Assembly: GCF_900142105.1 (NCBI RefSeq)
Contig: NZ_FQZS01000018.1
Span: 1-64,000, forward strand
DNA length: 64,000 nt
Direction of reading: 5' to 3'
From: Lutispora thermophila DSM 19022
GTDB lineage: Bacteria > Bacillota > Clostridia > Lutisporales > Lutisporaceae
Part shown: positions 16,098 through 25,455 of the stretch, in pieces
Layout of the letters: each line of letters starts with the position of its first letter
Numbering within the stretch: the first letter of the stretch is position 1
Notes under the pieces: model-generated
Database searches by the model: none
What the model was told of the DNA's origin: nothing
Seen by the model: the letters and a program-made list of their open reading frames with translations, nothing else
Program-made: the position numbers and the translations under genes

Positions 16098-17679
16098 ATT
16101 TTTAGACTTTTCATGGTTGATGAAACCAATAGTCTGGCTCATGAAACCAATTATCCGGTTGGTGAAGCTGCTTTTTTGGCCCATAAGAAAATTGCTTTCA
16201 CCAGTGAAGCAATTTTCCAGATCTTTAAAAGCAATTTGTCAAGAAATTATTATCAGGATTAAAGCCAGCATTCGAATGCAATTGATTCTGACTTTTGTCC
16301 TATGCCTTTTGGTGTCTATATTTCTTGGAACCTATACTTATGAGACTTTGACGGCTTATACAAGAAATGCCTATATAGAATACACCATAAGCATGTATGA
16401 AACTGATGATATTGTGAGAGGTATTGCTGAAAGCATTGAGGAGACGCCTGATTTACGGTTGGATGATGATTATATTCAGAAAATTATAGATGAAGCTGTT
16501 GAAGAGGGAAATTTAAAAGTAATGATTACGGATATGGATGGTAAGGTATTATACAAATCAGCCAATGTTGTAGAAAATGAGATTGATTTGTATGAACTGA
16601 TTAGAAATATAAAGCATGTAGAAGACCGTTCGAGAGTTCCCCAAACATTAATGGAATATTCCTGCCTTTATCCTTCAAGGCTAAAGGACATGAAGGTTTA
16701 TGTTATCGGCACCGGAGTACCTGAAGCAAATATTGCCTATGAATATACAGGAGCTGGAGCAGCCACCTTGATAACCACAATTGTGTACATAGGAGTATTC
16801 ATCATAACTTTTCAACTTCTCACAAAGAAAAAGATGAAATATATAGAGGAAATAGCCGCAGGACTTCAGGTCATATCTACAGGTAACCTTGATTTCAGAG
16901 TGCCAAGGAAGGGGTCCGATGAACTGGCCTCTCTTGCCAATAACATTAATAATATGGCAGAAGAACTTAAATCCAAGATAGAAGAAGAGCGGAAAGCGGA
17001 GAGAACAAAAAATGAATTGATTACCAACATATCACATGATTTGAGAACTCCCCTTACTTCCATTATGGGATATTTGAAACTCATAAGTGATAAGAAATAT
17101 GAAGACAGCAAGCAATTAGAGGATTTTGTAAACATAGCCTATGGCAAGGCAGAAAAGCTTAAGACGCTTATAGATGATCTTTTTGAATACACTAAGATAT
17201 CTAACGAAGGTATTAAGTTAAATATTGCCGAAGTAAATATAAATGAACTTTTGGAACAATTGATTGAAGAATTGGTGCCTGCCAGTGAGGAGAACCAATT
17301 GGAATTCGTAAAGGAAATACCTCATGAAAAAATAATTGTGAATGTGGATGCAGATTTGATGGTTAGAGTTTTTGAAAATCTTCTGGTCAATGCCATTAGA
17401 TATTCCTACAAGCCAGGAAAGATAGCCATCAATTTAAGTTGTATTGATGGTAAGGTTACAGTGTGCATAGAAAACAGAGGAGATCCCATACCTTCAGAAG
17501 AACTACCTAATCTTTTCAATAGGTTTTATAGACTTGAGAAGTCCAGAACATCATCCATGGGTGGTTCAGGCCTTGGACTTGCCATAGCTAAAAGCATAGT
17601 GGATCTTCACCAAGGAGATATATGGGCAGAATGTAAAGGAAACTGTATCAGGTTTTTCGTAGGATTGAAGCAAAAATAG
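16087..17679 (+). CDS. Membrane sensor histidine kinase (VanS-like)
   Basis: 530 residues. After a basic, tryptophan-rich N-terminal tract with a doubled WLMKPI motif comes a first membrane helix (LILTFVLCLLVSIFLGTYTY). Then follow an extracellular sensor of ~140 residues, a second helix, a HAMP segment, HisKA with ISHDLRTPLTSIMGYL, and HATPase with N box ENLLVNAIRYS and G box GGSGLGLAIAKSI. The family senses envelope signals and phosphorylates the partner regulator. It starts at a TTG at 16087 behind GGGGAGTGGGG, overlapping the regulator. The doubled hydrophobic-basic tract before the first helix is unusual. Confidence 0.92.
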   Translation: MKVRFLDFSWLMKPIVWLMKPIIRLVKLLFWPIRKLLSPVKQFSRSLKAICQEIIIRIKASIRMQLILTFVLCLLVSIFLGTYTYETLTAYTRNAYIEYTISMYETDDIVRGIAESIEETPDLRLDDDYIQKIIDEAVEEGNLKVMITDMDGKVLYKSANVVENEIDLYELIRNIKHVEDRSRVPQTLMEYSCLYPSRLKDMKVYVIGTGVPEANIAYEYTGAGAATLITTIVYIGVFIITFQLLTKKKMKYIEEIAAGLQVISTGNLDFRVPRKGSDELASLANNINNMAEELKSKIEEERKAERTKNELITNISHDLRTPLTSIMGYLKLISDKKYEDSKQLEDFVNIAYGKAEKLKTLIDDLFEYTKISNEGIKLNIAEVNINELLEQLIEELVPASEENQLEFVKEIPHEKIIVNVDADLMVRVFENLLVNAIRYSYKPGKIAINLSCIDGKVTVCIENRGDPIPSEELPNLFNRFYRLEKSRTSSMGGSGLGLAIAKSIVDLHQGDIWAECKGNCIRFFVGLKQK

Positions 17680-17737
17680 CCTTTGAAAAAGCGATTACAT
17701 GGCTTTTTCTCCATGTTCAATTTAAAATGATTTATAG

Positions 17738-17781
17738 AAGGGCTTCCTTAGATGTAAATACTTTTGAAGGATGCCCTTTTT
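17738..17781 (+). terminator. Terminator of the two-component operon
   Basis: AAGGGCTTCCTT (17738-17749) pairs with AAGGATGCCCTT (17767-17778) with one internal mismatch, followed by a short T run. Confidence 0.7.
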
Positions 17782-17791
17782 ATAATGCTAG

Positions 17792-17888
17792 GAAAGTATA
17801 AATTTTTAATTTATACTCTCCGCAAAAGCATTTCAAGAAAGGCTTCATTGATTGATAAAATGCTTCCAAAGAAAGCCTTCCTTATTTC
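17792..17888. repeat. Dispersed ~97-bp intergenic repeat, copy 1
   Basis: Aligns over its whole length with 29617-29717, sharing GAAAGTATAA at the left, TTTCAAGAAAGGCT in the middle, then TTGATTG, GCTTCCAAAG and a T-rich end. This copy contains a perfect AGTATAAATT-TTT-AATTTATACT hairpin and the pairs AGCATTT/AAATGCT and AAGGCTT/AAGCCTT. No open frame. A small RNA or a miniature element is possible. Confidence 0.6.
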
Positions 17889-17931
17889 TAAAAAGTATGT
17901 ATGTCAATATACATAAAGTTTTAAAGCAAAT

Positions 17932-17970
17932 TTAAGATAATATTAAGATATTGTTTAATGATTGTTAAAC
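17932..17970 (+). promoter_or_regulatory. Four 11-bp-spaced response-regulator half sites before the 18018 operon
   Basis: TTAAGAT at 17932, TTAAGAT at 17943, TTTAATG at 17954 and TTAAAC at 17965 stand exactly 11 bp apart, with a CATAAT -10-like box near 17980. They match the repeats before the VanR-like gene, so the 18018-19194 pair is its probable target. Confidence 0.7.
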
Positions 17971-18017
17971 TCCTTATTGCATAATAAATGCATCACATAA
18001 AAAGGAGTTTATGAATC

Positions 18018-18608
18018 ATGGATAAAAAGCATATTTATATTGTCCTTGTTAGAACCAAAACTTTAGTTTCAAGGCTTGTAAGGCTATTTATGAAGGATGA
18101 ATATACCCATGCTGCAATTTCCTTGGATAGGGACCTAAAACATATGTACGGTTTTGGGAGGAAATATACATATAATCCTTTCATTGGGGCCTTCAGGAGG
18201 GAATATATAGATAGAGGAGTTTACAAGCTTCATAAGAAAGTACCCTGTATGGTGTTGGAGGTGGAAGTTTCGGATGAGCAATACAAGAAGGCTCAAAGCA
18301 TAATAAAACGGTTTTATACTAACAGCCATCTCTACAAATACAATTACAAAGGACTTTTATGTAATTTACTTAATATTGGGACATGGGATGATAAACATTT
18401 CCTTTGTTCAGAATTTGTTTATTATGTTTTAAATGAAATAGGAATTGTAGATTTTAATATGCCTAGAAACCTGGTAAGACCCCAAAGCCTATTGAATATC
18501 AAAAGCAATGTTGTATATAAAGGAGACTTAAAAGGTTACAAGCAAAGAAAGAGAGATTTTGCCGGGGCAAAAAGTCTTATCAGGGGGTTAAGCACCGTAT
18601 ATGAGTAA
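18018..18608 (+). CDS. YiiX/YebB-like permuted NlpC/P60 cysteine hydrolase
   Basis: 196 residues. The catalytic order is permuted: histidine first in EYTHAAISLD (residue ~35), cysteine later in HFLCSEFVYYVL (residue ~136), as in YiiX/YebB-type NlpC/P60 proteins. Members hydrolyse amide bonds of peptidoglycan or of acylated and lipid substrates. No signal peptide is seen. The ATG follows AAAAGGAG. It overlaps the DedA-like gene by eight bases, so the two are co-translated. The response-regulator repeats just upstream suggest an envelope-stress role. Confidence 0.8.
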   Translation: MDKKHIYIVLVRTKTLVSRLVRLFMKDEYTHAAISLDRDLKHMYGFGRKYTYNPFIGAFRREYIDRGVYKLHKKVPCMVLEVEVSDEQYKKAQSIIKRFYTNSHLYKYNYKGLLCNLLNIGTWDDKHFLCSEFVYYVLNEIGIVDFNMPRNLVRPQSLLNIKSNVVYKGDLKGYKQRKRDFAGAKSLIRGLSTVYE

Positions 18609-19194
18609 CAGGGCGGAGAAACTAAAGCATATTTTTAGGGTTTTAGTGGTTATTGGAGCGTTAATTTGTATAGGGGTATATGTAAAAGTAAGTGGCATTA
18701 TGCAGGTCCTTACATCATTGGAGGAGTTTAGAAAATATATAGCCGGCTTTGGAGCAAAAGCAGATTTGGTGTTTTTCATTGTCCAGCTTGCTTCTGTCAT
18801 TTTTGCACCAATACCGAGCAATGTAAGTTCAGCGGCAGGAGCAATGATATTTGGTTTATGGAAGTCCTTTATCATCAGCACAACTGCAATAATATTAGGG
18901 TCTATCATTGTGTTTGCGCTGGCAAGAAAGTTTGGGAAGCCCTTTGCTGACAGGTTTGTAAATGACAAAGTTACAATCAAATATGGACATCTTCTTGCAA
19001 TGAAAGGAGAGATGCTGCTGGCTATAATGTTATTCCTTCCTTTCTTTCCCGATGATGCAATTTGCATTGTGGCAGGGCTCAGCAATATAAAATTCAGCAA
19101 ATTTCTTACCATCGTTATTTTTACTCGGCCTTGGGGGATTCTGGTTTCATCGGTTGTCGGTTCAATGGATACAATTATCAGATGGTGGGGTTAA
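18601..19194 (+). CDS. DedA/VTT-domain (TVP38/TMEM64-like) membrane protein
   Basis: 197 residues with five or six helices and the VTT core: FAPIPSNVSSAAGAMIFGLW, a second half with GSIIVFALARKFGKPFADRF, and LPFFPDDAICIVAGLS near the C-terminus. The family flips or scavenges lipid carriers such as undecaprenyl phosphate or phospholipids. It is coupled to the permuted NlpC/P60 hydrolase and probably controlled by the same regulator, which suggests envelope lipid or wall maintenance. Confidence 0.85.
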   Translation: MSNRAEKLKHIFRVLVVIGALICIGVYVKVSGIMQVLTSLEEFRKYIAGFGAKADLVFFIVQLASVIFAPIPSNVSSAAGAMIFGLWKSFIISTTAIILGSIIVFALARKFGKPFADRFVNDKVTIKYGHLLAMKGEMLLAIMLFLPFFPDDAICIVAGLSNIKFSKFLTIVIFTRPWGILVSSVVGSMDTIIRWWG

Positions 19195-19238
19195 GAAATC
19201 TAATTGCAGGGAGGTACACAAATAAAATGCCCGATTTC

Positions 19239-19790
19239 CTATTGATTTAAGTTTACTTTCAGGTATGATGACTTCCTTAAGATTGGAACATTATATGCAA
19301 AAATCCAAGCATGAGATCCATTGGTTAACCTAAACACATTTCCAGTTTCTATTCTGGCAGGTATGCCTACAGCACGAAGCAGTCTGATGGTTGATGTACA
19401 ATAATCACTGCAGTGTTCAAATCTTGCATACAGAATTCTTCATAGTATAGTATTGTAAGTTTTTTCAGTAAGTTTGAAGCCATACCACATGTTTGTTGCA
19501 ACCCAATAAAAGATTTTTCCTGCTTTCTCATAATCTGTAGTACATACTGCCGTAATTTCTTCAGCCAATTTAATAAACTCAGGGGTTTTCAAGCCGCTGG
19601 TCGCATTATCCTCTCTCAGATAATATTCCAGCACGGCAGGATAATTTTCATATTTAGCATACTCTTTTTTGTTGTATTCAAGTATCTCATATGTAGAGCC
19701 TCTACAAACCGGTATAATGGATAAAAAATAATATATACTGGAAAGCTTGATAACAAGCGTTTCTCCATTAGTAAGTCTCCATTCTGCAAT
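19239..19790 (-). pseudogene. Transglutaminase-like protein relic
   Basis: One minus-strand frame is open from 19790 to 19443, broken by TGA at 19442-19440, then continues to a TAG at 19239. The upstream part reads EWRLTNGETLVIKLSSIYYF and later AGKIFYWVATNMWYG. The downstream part carries the transglutaminase core: FEHCSDYCTSTIRLLRAVGIPARIETG-type residues, then SHAWIFAYN. There is no start codon or ribosome site, so the N-terminus is lost as well. Confidence 0.75.
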
Positions 19791-20166
19791 TTAGCATTAG
19801 TCCGATAGATGTTCTGTGGATTTTCCTATTTTGGGAGAATCAACATGTATAGACGGATGAGATAAGGACATGAGTTGGATTAACATCCGCAAGGTTGAAT
19901 TTTCTGCCAAATAGAGCCTTGTCCAAGTTTAGAAAACATGCGGAAATATGCCAAAATATCAAGTATATATTACCATCATGTGCAAAATGCTGTCAACAAA
20001 AGCTCTGGGGCGTAGCCCTCGGCACAGCCTATGACCAATAAGAGAACAAGCTAGAAATGATATATGAAGTTAGGTTATTATTATGGTATAATTCAACGAA
20101 GCAGATAGCAGATCTGGGGTTTTTATAGACATTTCATAGAGCATAGCTAGAGCGGAGGTAGTGTCA
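19791..20166. other. Intergenic region without a recognised gene
   Basis: Nothing coding can be supported. TATAAT-like sequence near 20086 (ATGGTATAATTC) is the likely -10 of the Rsm22 gene. Confidence 0.35.
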
Positions 20167-21135
20167 ATGGAGTTGCCTATTGGACTTAGAATAGCCATAG
20201 AAAATGAGATTACAGGAATTAGACATGAGCAATTAAAGCAGGATGCTCAAATGCTAAGTAAAAGATATAGAAATGAGAGCAAAGAAGGAAGAAGATTGAT
20301 TACCAGCAGTAACGAAGCGGCAGCTTATTCGGTGGTAAGGATGCCAGCAACATATGGGGCTGTTTACACAGCCCTGAGATATACTCTCAACCTTATCAAT
20401 TGTAAAATAGAATCATTGATGGATGTTGGTGCAGGGACAGGCACTGCATCTTGGGCCGCTGATTCCCTAATTCCTTTAAAAAGAATCCTATGCCTGGAAA
20501 GGGAGAGGGCAATGGTTCAGGTAGGCCAGAGGATGATGCGAGAGGGTTCTCCAGTTTTGAGAAATGCGGAATGGGTGAATTATGACCTCGCCATGGATGA
20601 AATTCCAGAGAAAGCAGATTTGGTCATTGCTTCCTATGTATTGAATGAACTCACAGAAAAAGAAAGAATTAAAGCTTTAGATAAGCTGTGGCAGTCAGCG
20701 GATAAAATATTGCTGATTGTGGAGCCAGGAACCTCAGAGGCATATTTTCAGTTAAAAAGGATGAGAGAGTATATGCTGACTAAGGGAGCTCACATAATTT
20801 CACCCTGTCCCCATGAAAATGGGTGTGGGATTCCAGAGAATGATTGGTGTCACTTTAGCTGTAGAATACCCAGAAGCAAACTGCATCGTTTATTAAAAGA
20901 GGGAGAATTACCTTATGAGGATGAAAAGTTCACATACTTGGCTATAGCCCCTCAACAATACAGTAAGCCGGAAGGACGTATATTAAGGCATCCCATCATT
21001 GAGAAGGGAAGAGTGACCCTTGATATCTGCTGTCCGGATGGAATAAGGAAAGTGAATATCACCAAGAAGGATGGGGAATTATATAAAAAAGCAAGGAAAG
21101 CCAACTGGGGCGATGAATTTGGGTTGACAATATAG
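20167..21135 (+). CDS. Rsm22-family ribosomal small-subunit methyltransferase-like protein
   Basis: 322 residues. The Rossmann methyltransferase motif I is SLMDVGAGTGTASWAA (~80-95), followed by DLVIASYVLNEL, a motif typical of Rsm22. Four cysteines in CPHENGC and WCHFSC (~215-240) match the Fe-S/zinc signature of Rsm22/METTL17 proteins. The eukaryotic homologues act on the mitochondrial small ribosomal subunit; bacterial activity is unproven. The ATG at 20167 follows GGAGGT with seven-base spacing, whereas the GTG at 20161 is too close. Confidence 0.85.
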   Translation: MELPIGLRIAIENEITGIRHEQLKQDAQMLSKRYRNESKEGRRLITSSNEAAAYSVVRMPATYGAVYTALRYTLNLINCKIESLMDVGAGTGTASWAADSLIPLKRILCLERERAMVQVGQRMMREGSPVLRNAEWVNYDLAMDEIPEKADLVIASYVLNELTEKERIKALDKLWQSADKILLIVEPGTSEAYFQLKRMREYMLTKGAHIISPCPHENGCGIPENDWCHFSCRIPRSKLHRLLKEGELPYEDEKFTYLAIAPQQYSKPEGRILRHPIIEKGRVTLDICCPDGIRKVNITKKDGELYKKARKANWGDEFGLTI

Positions 21136-21189
21136 CTTGTATAATTGTATAATTTAGTAAAAATTAAGAAAGGTAAGGTATTTGCAGCG

Positions 21190-21441
21190 ATGAGAATATA
21201 AGTTCACTTCATAGGATGATAAATACGGTTATATGATGAGGTCTTGGGAAAAGGCTTTGTAGTCATGCTTATGAGTGGATAGTATTCTGAAGCTGCAAAT
21301 GGCTTGTTTCATAATATGCTTAATGAATAGTGAAGACTGACAGATAAAGTCTGCCAGCTTCTATTTAGTGTGGTCTAATTTATTATGCATTTGCATATTA
21401 TATGGAATACTATCCTCTCTAAAGAAAGGGAGGATTTTTTT
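21190..21441 (+). promoter_or_regulatory. Transcription-attenuation leader of the ABC-F gene
   Basis: Terminator: ATCCTCTC (21412-21419) / GGGAGGAT (21428-21435) plus seven Ts, ending directly at the ATG and burying the ribosome site. Antiterminator: GGATAGTATTC (21277-21287) is the exact complement of GAATACTATCC (21405-21415), which includes the terminator's left arm. A nested hairpin GAAGACTGACAG / CTGCCAGCTTC lies between. Candidate uORFs are MRI at 21190-21201 (behind AAAGGTAAGGT) and MLMSG, whose TAG lies inside the antiterminator arm. Drug-stalled ribosomes would favour readthrough. Confidence 0.8.
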
Positions 21442-23096
21442 ATGTTATTGATTGAGTGCAATAATATTAAAAAATATTTTGGTGATAAGTTGATATTGGA
21501 TTTTGAGCATTTGGAAGTTCATTCGGAAGATAGAATAGGAGTAGTTGGCATAAACGGAGCAGGCAAAACTACACTGCTCAATATATTGAGCAGTAGGCTT
21601 GAACCCGATGAAGGTCAGGTAAAGCTATATGGAAGGGTAGCGTATATATCCCAGCTGGAGCCTGCCGAAAGGCAGAATATAAGCAGTGAGATGGCTTCAA
21701 GATTTGGTGTTGGAACTGTTTGGAATGAGCATATGAGCGGTGGAGAGAAGACAAGGTTCAAACTGGCGGCGGCTTTGGATGACAACAGTTCTGTGATACT
21801 GGCAGATGAACCTACCAGCAATGTAGACATGGAAGGCATTGAGCTAATGGCAGAAAAGTTCATGGAGTACAATGGTGCCTTGATGGTCATATCCCATGAT
21901 CGAAACTTTTTGGATAAGATATGCAATGAGATTTTGGAAATAGAAGATGGCAAAATAAAATTATACAATGGCAATTACAGCGCATACAGGGACCAAAAGA
22001 TTCATGAAAGAGAAAGAGCCCAACTTGAATATGAGGAATATGTGAAAGAGAAAAAGAGGCTTGAAGGCGTTATTGAAGGATTAAAGCGGAATGTGAAGAG
22101 CATGAGAAAAACGCCAAAAAGGATGGGAAATTCTGAGGCGAGACTCCACAAGATGGGACCACAGAAATCCCAAGCAGCTTTGGAGAGGGCAGTTAAGAAT
22201 GTGGAAAAAAGAATTCAACACCTTGAAGTAAAAGAAAAGCCTAAGGAGCAGCCTGAAATAAAGCTGGATATTCAGGAAGGAGACAGACTCCATAGCAAAA
22301 TAATTATAGAGGGGAAGAATATTACAAAGGTCTTTGGTGAAAAAATCATATTTAAAGAGGCTTCCTTCAGCATCTACAATAATTCTAAAGTCGCTTTGAT
22401 TGGTCCAAATGGATGTGGCAAGACAACTCTGATAAAGATGATTATGGACAATGATGCCTCAATAAGAATTGCTAAAGGAGCCAAGATAGGATACTTCAGT
22501 CAGGAAATGGATATTCTCAATAAAATCTTAGCATCATAGAAAATGTGATGGAAAGCAGCATATATCCTGAAAGTTTCGCAAGATTATTGCTTGCTAGACT
22601 GCTTTTCAGGGGAGATGAAGTTTACAAAAAGGTTCATGTGCTAAGCGGAGGAGAACAGGTGAAAGTTTCCTTTGCCAAGATGCTGTTGCAGGATATTAAT
22701 CTGCTGATACTTGATGAACCCACCAATTATATGGATATAAACTCCCTTGAGGTTATGGAGGAAAGCCTTAGGGAATATAACGGCACATTATTGTTTGTTT
22801 CCCATGACCGTAGATTTGTTGATGCTTTGGCAGATCATATCATGACGATTGAAGACATGAAAATAAGGATGTTTTCGGGCAATTATGCAGAATATCTGGA
22901 GAAAAGAAAAAAGTCTGGAAATGAGACTAAAGAAGATATTGAAAAGCAGGTACTGTTGTTGAGGAATAGGCTTTCGGAAGTCATAGGCAGATTGTCTATG
23001 CCATCTAAGAATGATGATGTGGAAGCATTGAATAAGGAATATTTCAAGATAATGGATGAACTGAGAGAGCTTGATAATATTTTGAAAAGCTTTTAA
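21442..23096 (+). pseudogene. ABC-F ribosomal-protection ATPase (CplR/VmlR-like), split by a -1 frameshift
   Basis: First frame 21442-22539: Walker A GINGAGKTT, MSGGEKTRFKLA signature and ADEPTSNVD, then the interdomain linker with SMRKTPKRMGNSEARLHKMG, a feature of VmlR/CplR-type antibiotic-resistance ABC-F proteins. The second cassette begins with GPNGCGKTT and stops at 22539. The next frame continues (LSIIENVMESS, LSGGEQVKVSFAKMLL, LILDEPTNYMD) to 23096. An A5 instead of A4 at 22522-22525 would restore one ~550-residue protein. The family dislodges ribosome-targeting drugs. The ATG is preceded by GGGAGG. Confidence 0.85.
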
Positions 23097-23160
23097 GTAT
23101 TTAAGACTATGGTAATAATAAGGGGGAGCTTTCATAGATAATTTTACAAGGTGGTATTTT

Positions 23161-24123
23161 ATGATTTTTAGACTGGGATATGTGGCAATGACTCTCAATT
23201 TGGCTGATTGCTCCCCTTCAACAACTGTGACGGTTGCAAACTTTAGCAAGTTGTCGGATGATGATACCAGGTTATATAAGCTTAGGAAGATAACACAGAA
23301 GAATCTTCATAATACCCTCAGAATCCTAAGATATAATGAGGCATACAATATAAAGGTTTTCCGATTTACATCCAAGTTGGTGCCTCTTGCTACTCATCCT
23401 CTTACAGAGGGATGGGATTATGCAAAGGACTTCGAAAAAGAGTTTAAGGAAATAGGGGACTTTGTAAAGTCGAGGGATTTCAGAGTTAGCGCTCATCCAG
23501 GTCATTACACTTTGATAAATTCTAAATCAAAAGAGGTTGTGAAGAGCTCTATAAAGGATCTGGAGTATCATGTGAGAGTATTTGAAGCCATGGGCCTTGA
23601 AGATTATAAGTATAAGCTTGTGATACACATTGGTGGCTTATATAAGGACAAGGAAGAATCCATTGAGAGGTTTAAGGAAAACTTCGTGATGCTTCCTGAT
23701 GGAATCAGAAAGAGGTTAATTCTCGAGAATGATGACAAATCTTATACTGCCTATGATGTGCTGAATATATGTAAAGAATTAAAGGTGCCTATGGTTTTAG
23801 ATGTTCATCATCACAGATGTGTTAATAATGGAGAGGACCTTGAGGATCTTTTGCCTGAGATCTTTGATACATGGAATGGAGAAGCCTTTAATCCTAAAGT
23901 ACATTTTTCAAGCTCAAAAAACCCTAAGAACTTTAGAAGCCATGCAGATGATATTGATGTTGATGAATTCAGAAGCTTCTTGGATATAGCTAAGAAAATA
24001 GGAAGAGATTTTGATGTAATGCTGGAAGCTAAGAATAAAGATGTGGCTTTATTGAATCTCTCCAACAAACTTGAGAAGATAGAAGGAATAAAGAAAATTA
24101 ATGAAGGAGAATTTGAGATCTAA
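23161..24123 (+). CDS. uvsE: UV DNA damage endonuclease
   Basis: 320 residues, TIM-barrel UvdE/UVDE family. The N-terminus RLGYVAMTLNLADCSPSTTVT is diagnostic. Metal ligands appear as HPGHYTLINS, LVIHIGG, LILENDDKSYT and VLDVHHHRCVN, with SSSKNPKNFRSHADDID and DVMLEAKNKDVALL near the end. It nicks DNA 5' of pyrimidine dimers and abasic sites as an alternative to UvrABC. The ATG follows CAAGGTGG. It stands 64 bases behind the ABC-F gene and is full length. Confidence 0.95.
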   Translation: MIFRLGYVAMTLNLADCSPSTTVTVANFSKLSDDDTRLYKLRKITQKNLHNTLRILRYNEAYNIKVFRFTSKLVPLATHPLTEGWDYAKDFEKEFKEIGDFVKSRDFRVSAHPGHYTLINSKSKEVVKSSIKDLEYHVRVFEAMGLEDYKYKLVIHIGGLYKDKEESIERFKENFVMLPDGIRKRLILENDDKSYTAYDVLNICKELKVPMVLDVHHHRCVNNGEDLEDLLPEIFDTWNGEAFNPKVHFSSSKNPKNFRSHADDIDVDEFRSFLDIAKKIGRDFDVMLEAKNKDVALLNLSNKLEKIEGIKKINEGEFEI

Positions 24124-24270
24124 ATAAACATATAATGGGTATTAAACCATACAATTACGCCCATGGAAGAATAAAGTTGACACAGATAATAAAATATATG
24201 ATATTATGTTAACATAAAAATGAGCTATTGCTTTGGAACAAATCACTACTCCCCAACGTCGCAGGAAAGG

Positions 24271-25362
24271 ATGAAGCAATTAATGAGGAAGATATGCAGC
24301 AAAAATAGCTTGGTTTTTATGTTTATAATTATTGCTATTACAATAATTACAAACATTACATATGCTGATTCAGCATTACAGGCAAATTATCAAGTGTCTC
24401 TTAATAAAGAGGATATTCCAAGTGAATGGGCTAAAGAGGAGATTTATAAAGCTAAGCAGTTATATCTTATACCAGAAAAAATTCAGGGAGAATATGGAAA
24501 GAATATAACAAGAGAAGAATTCAGTGAAGCTGTTATAAAGTTATATGAGGCTTTGAAAGCCGAAAAGTATACTTTAGAAACTGAAAGTCCCTTCATAGAT
24601 ACCCAAAATCCAGAAGTAATAAAGGCAAATAGATTAGGCATAGTGAAGGGAGTAGGAGAAGGAAAGTTTGCACCTGATGAAGCCATAACCAGGCAGGACA
24701 TCAGTGTCATGATGTATCGTACTTTGAAAGCAGCGAAACCGGGGTATGATTATTCCATTATAAGCAATCATGTATTTGGAGATCAGAATATTATTTCTCC
24801 TTGGGCAAGGGAAGCAGTTGCTTATCTTTATGGAATCGAAGTAATAAACGGAGTAGGCGGAAACATGTTTAATCCTTTGGATAATACATCAAGGGAAGAA
24901 GCAATAGTTCTTATAAAAAGGATGTATGATAAAGCCATTGCATCCGGCAATTCTATAATAGTATCCAGAGAAGGAACCAGCAGACGGGAATTGGCTATGA
25001 AGATGAAACTTGAAGAGCTTATAGCTCAGGAAATGGGAAAGCCCTATCAGTGGGGTGGTACAGGGCCTAAAGGTTATGATTGCTCTGGTCTAGTTTATTC
25101 CATATATGGCAAGCTTGGCATAGCCCTGCCAAGAACAGCAAGTGCCCAATCCAAGGTAGGCACATATGTACCGAAGGAGAGCTTGGCATATGGAGATCTG
25201 GTATTCTTCGCCAGAGACGGCAAGAATGTACATCATGTAGGCATATATGTGGGCAACGGTGAATTTGTGCATTCACCACAAACAGGAGATGTGGTAAAGA
25301 AGACCACTCTTTTGTCTGGATATTATCAGAAATGCTATTACACTGCCAAGAGGGTTTTCTGA
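24271..25362 (+). CDS. Secreted S-layer-homology / NlpC-P60 cell-wall hydrolase
   Basis: About 363 residues. Signal segment SLVFMFIIIAITIITNITYA, then two or three SLH-like modules at ~45-230 (SEWAKEEIYKAKQLYLIPE; ANRLGIVKGVGEGKFAPDEAITRQD; VINGVGGNMFNPLDNTSREEA) that anchor to wall polymers. The NlpC/P60 peptidase follows at ~245-363, with Cys in YDCSGLVYSIYG, His in VHHVGIYVGNGEFVHSP. Such enzymes cut D-Glu-diaminopimelate bonds in stem peptides. The start is uncertain: the ATG at 24271 has AGGA four bases away, the ATG at 24283 has AAAGGA eleven bases away, and the open ATG at 24220 has no ribosome site. Confidence 0.88.
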   Translation: MKQLMRKICSKNSLVFMFIIIAITIITNITYADSALQANYQVSLNKEDIPSEWAKEEIYKAKQLYLIPEKIQGEYGKNITREEFSEAVIKLYEALKAEKYTLETESPFIDTQNPEVIKANRLGIVKGVGEGKFAPDEAITRQDISVMMYRTLKAAKPGYDYSIISNHVFGDQNIISPWAREAVAYLYGIEVINGVGGNMFNPLDNTSREEAIVLIKRMYDKAIASGNSIIVSREGTSRRELAMKMKLEELIAQEMGKPYQWGGTGPKGYDCSGLVYSIYGKLGIALPRTASAQSKVGTYVPKESLAYGDLVFFARDGKNVHHVGIYVGNGEFVHSPQTGDVVKKTTLLSGYYQKCYYTAKRVF

Positions 25363-25455
25363 TGTAAGCTCCAAATGGCAATACAGATAAGAGAATAATG
25401 AAGTTTTCATATGAAGAAACTATGGTTTAGAACACATTAGGAAAGGGTGATGTTC

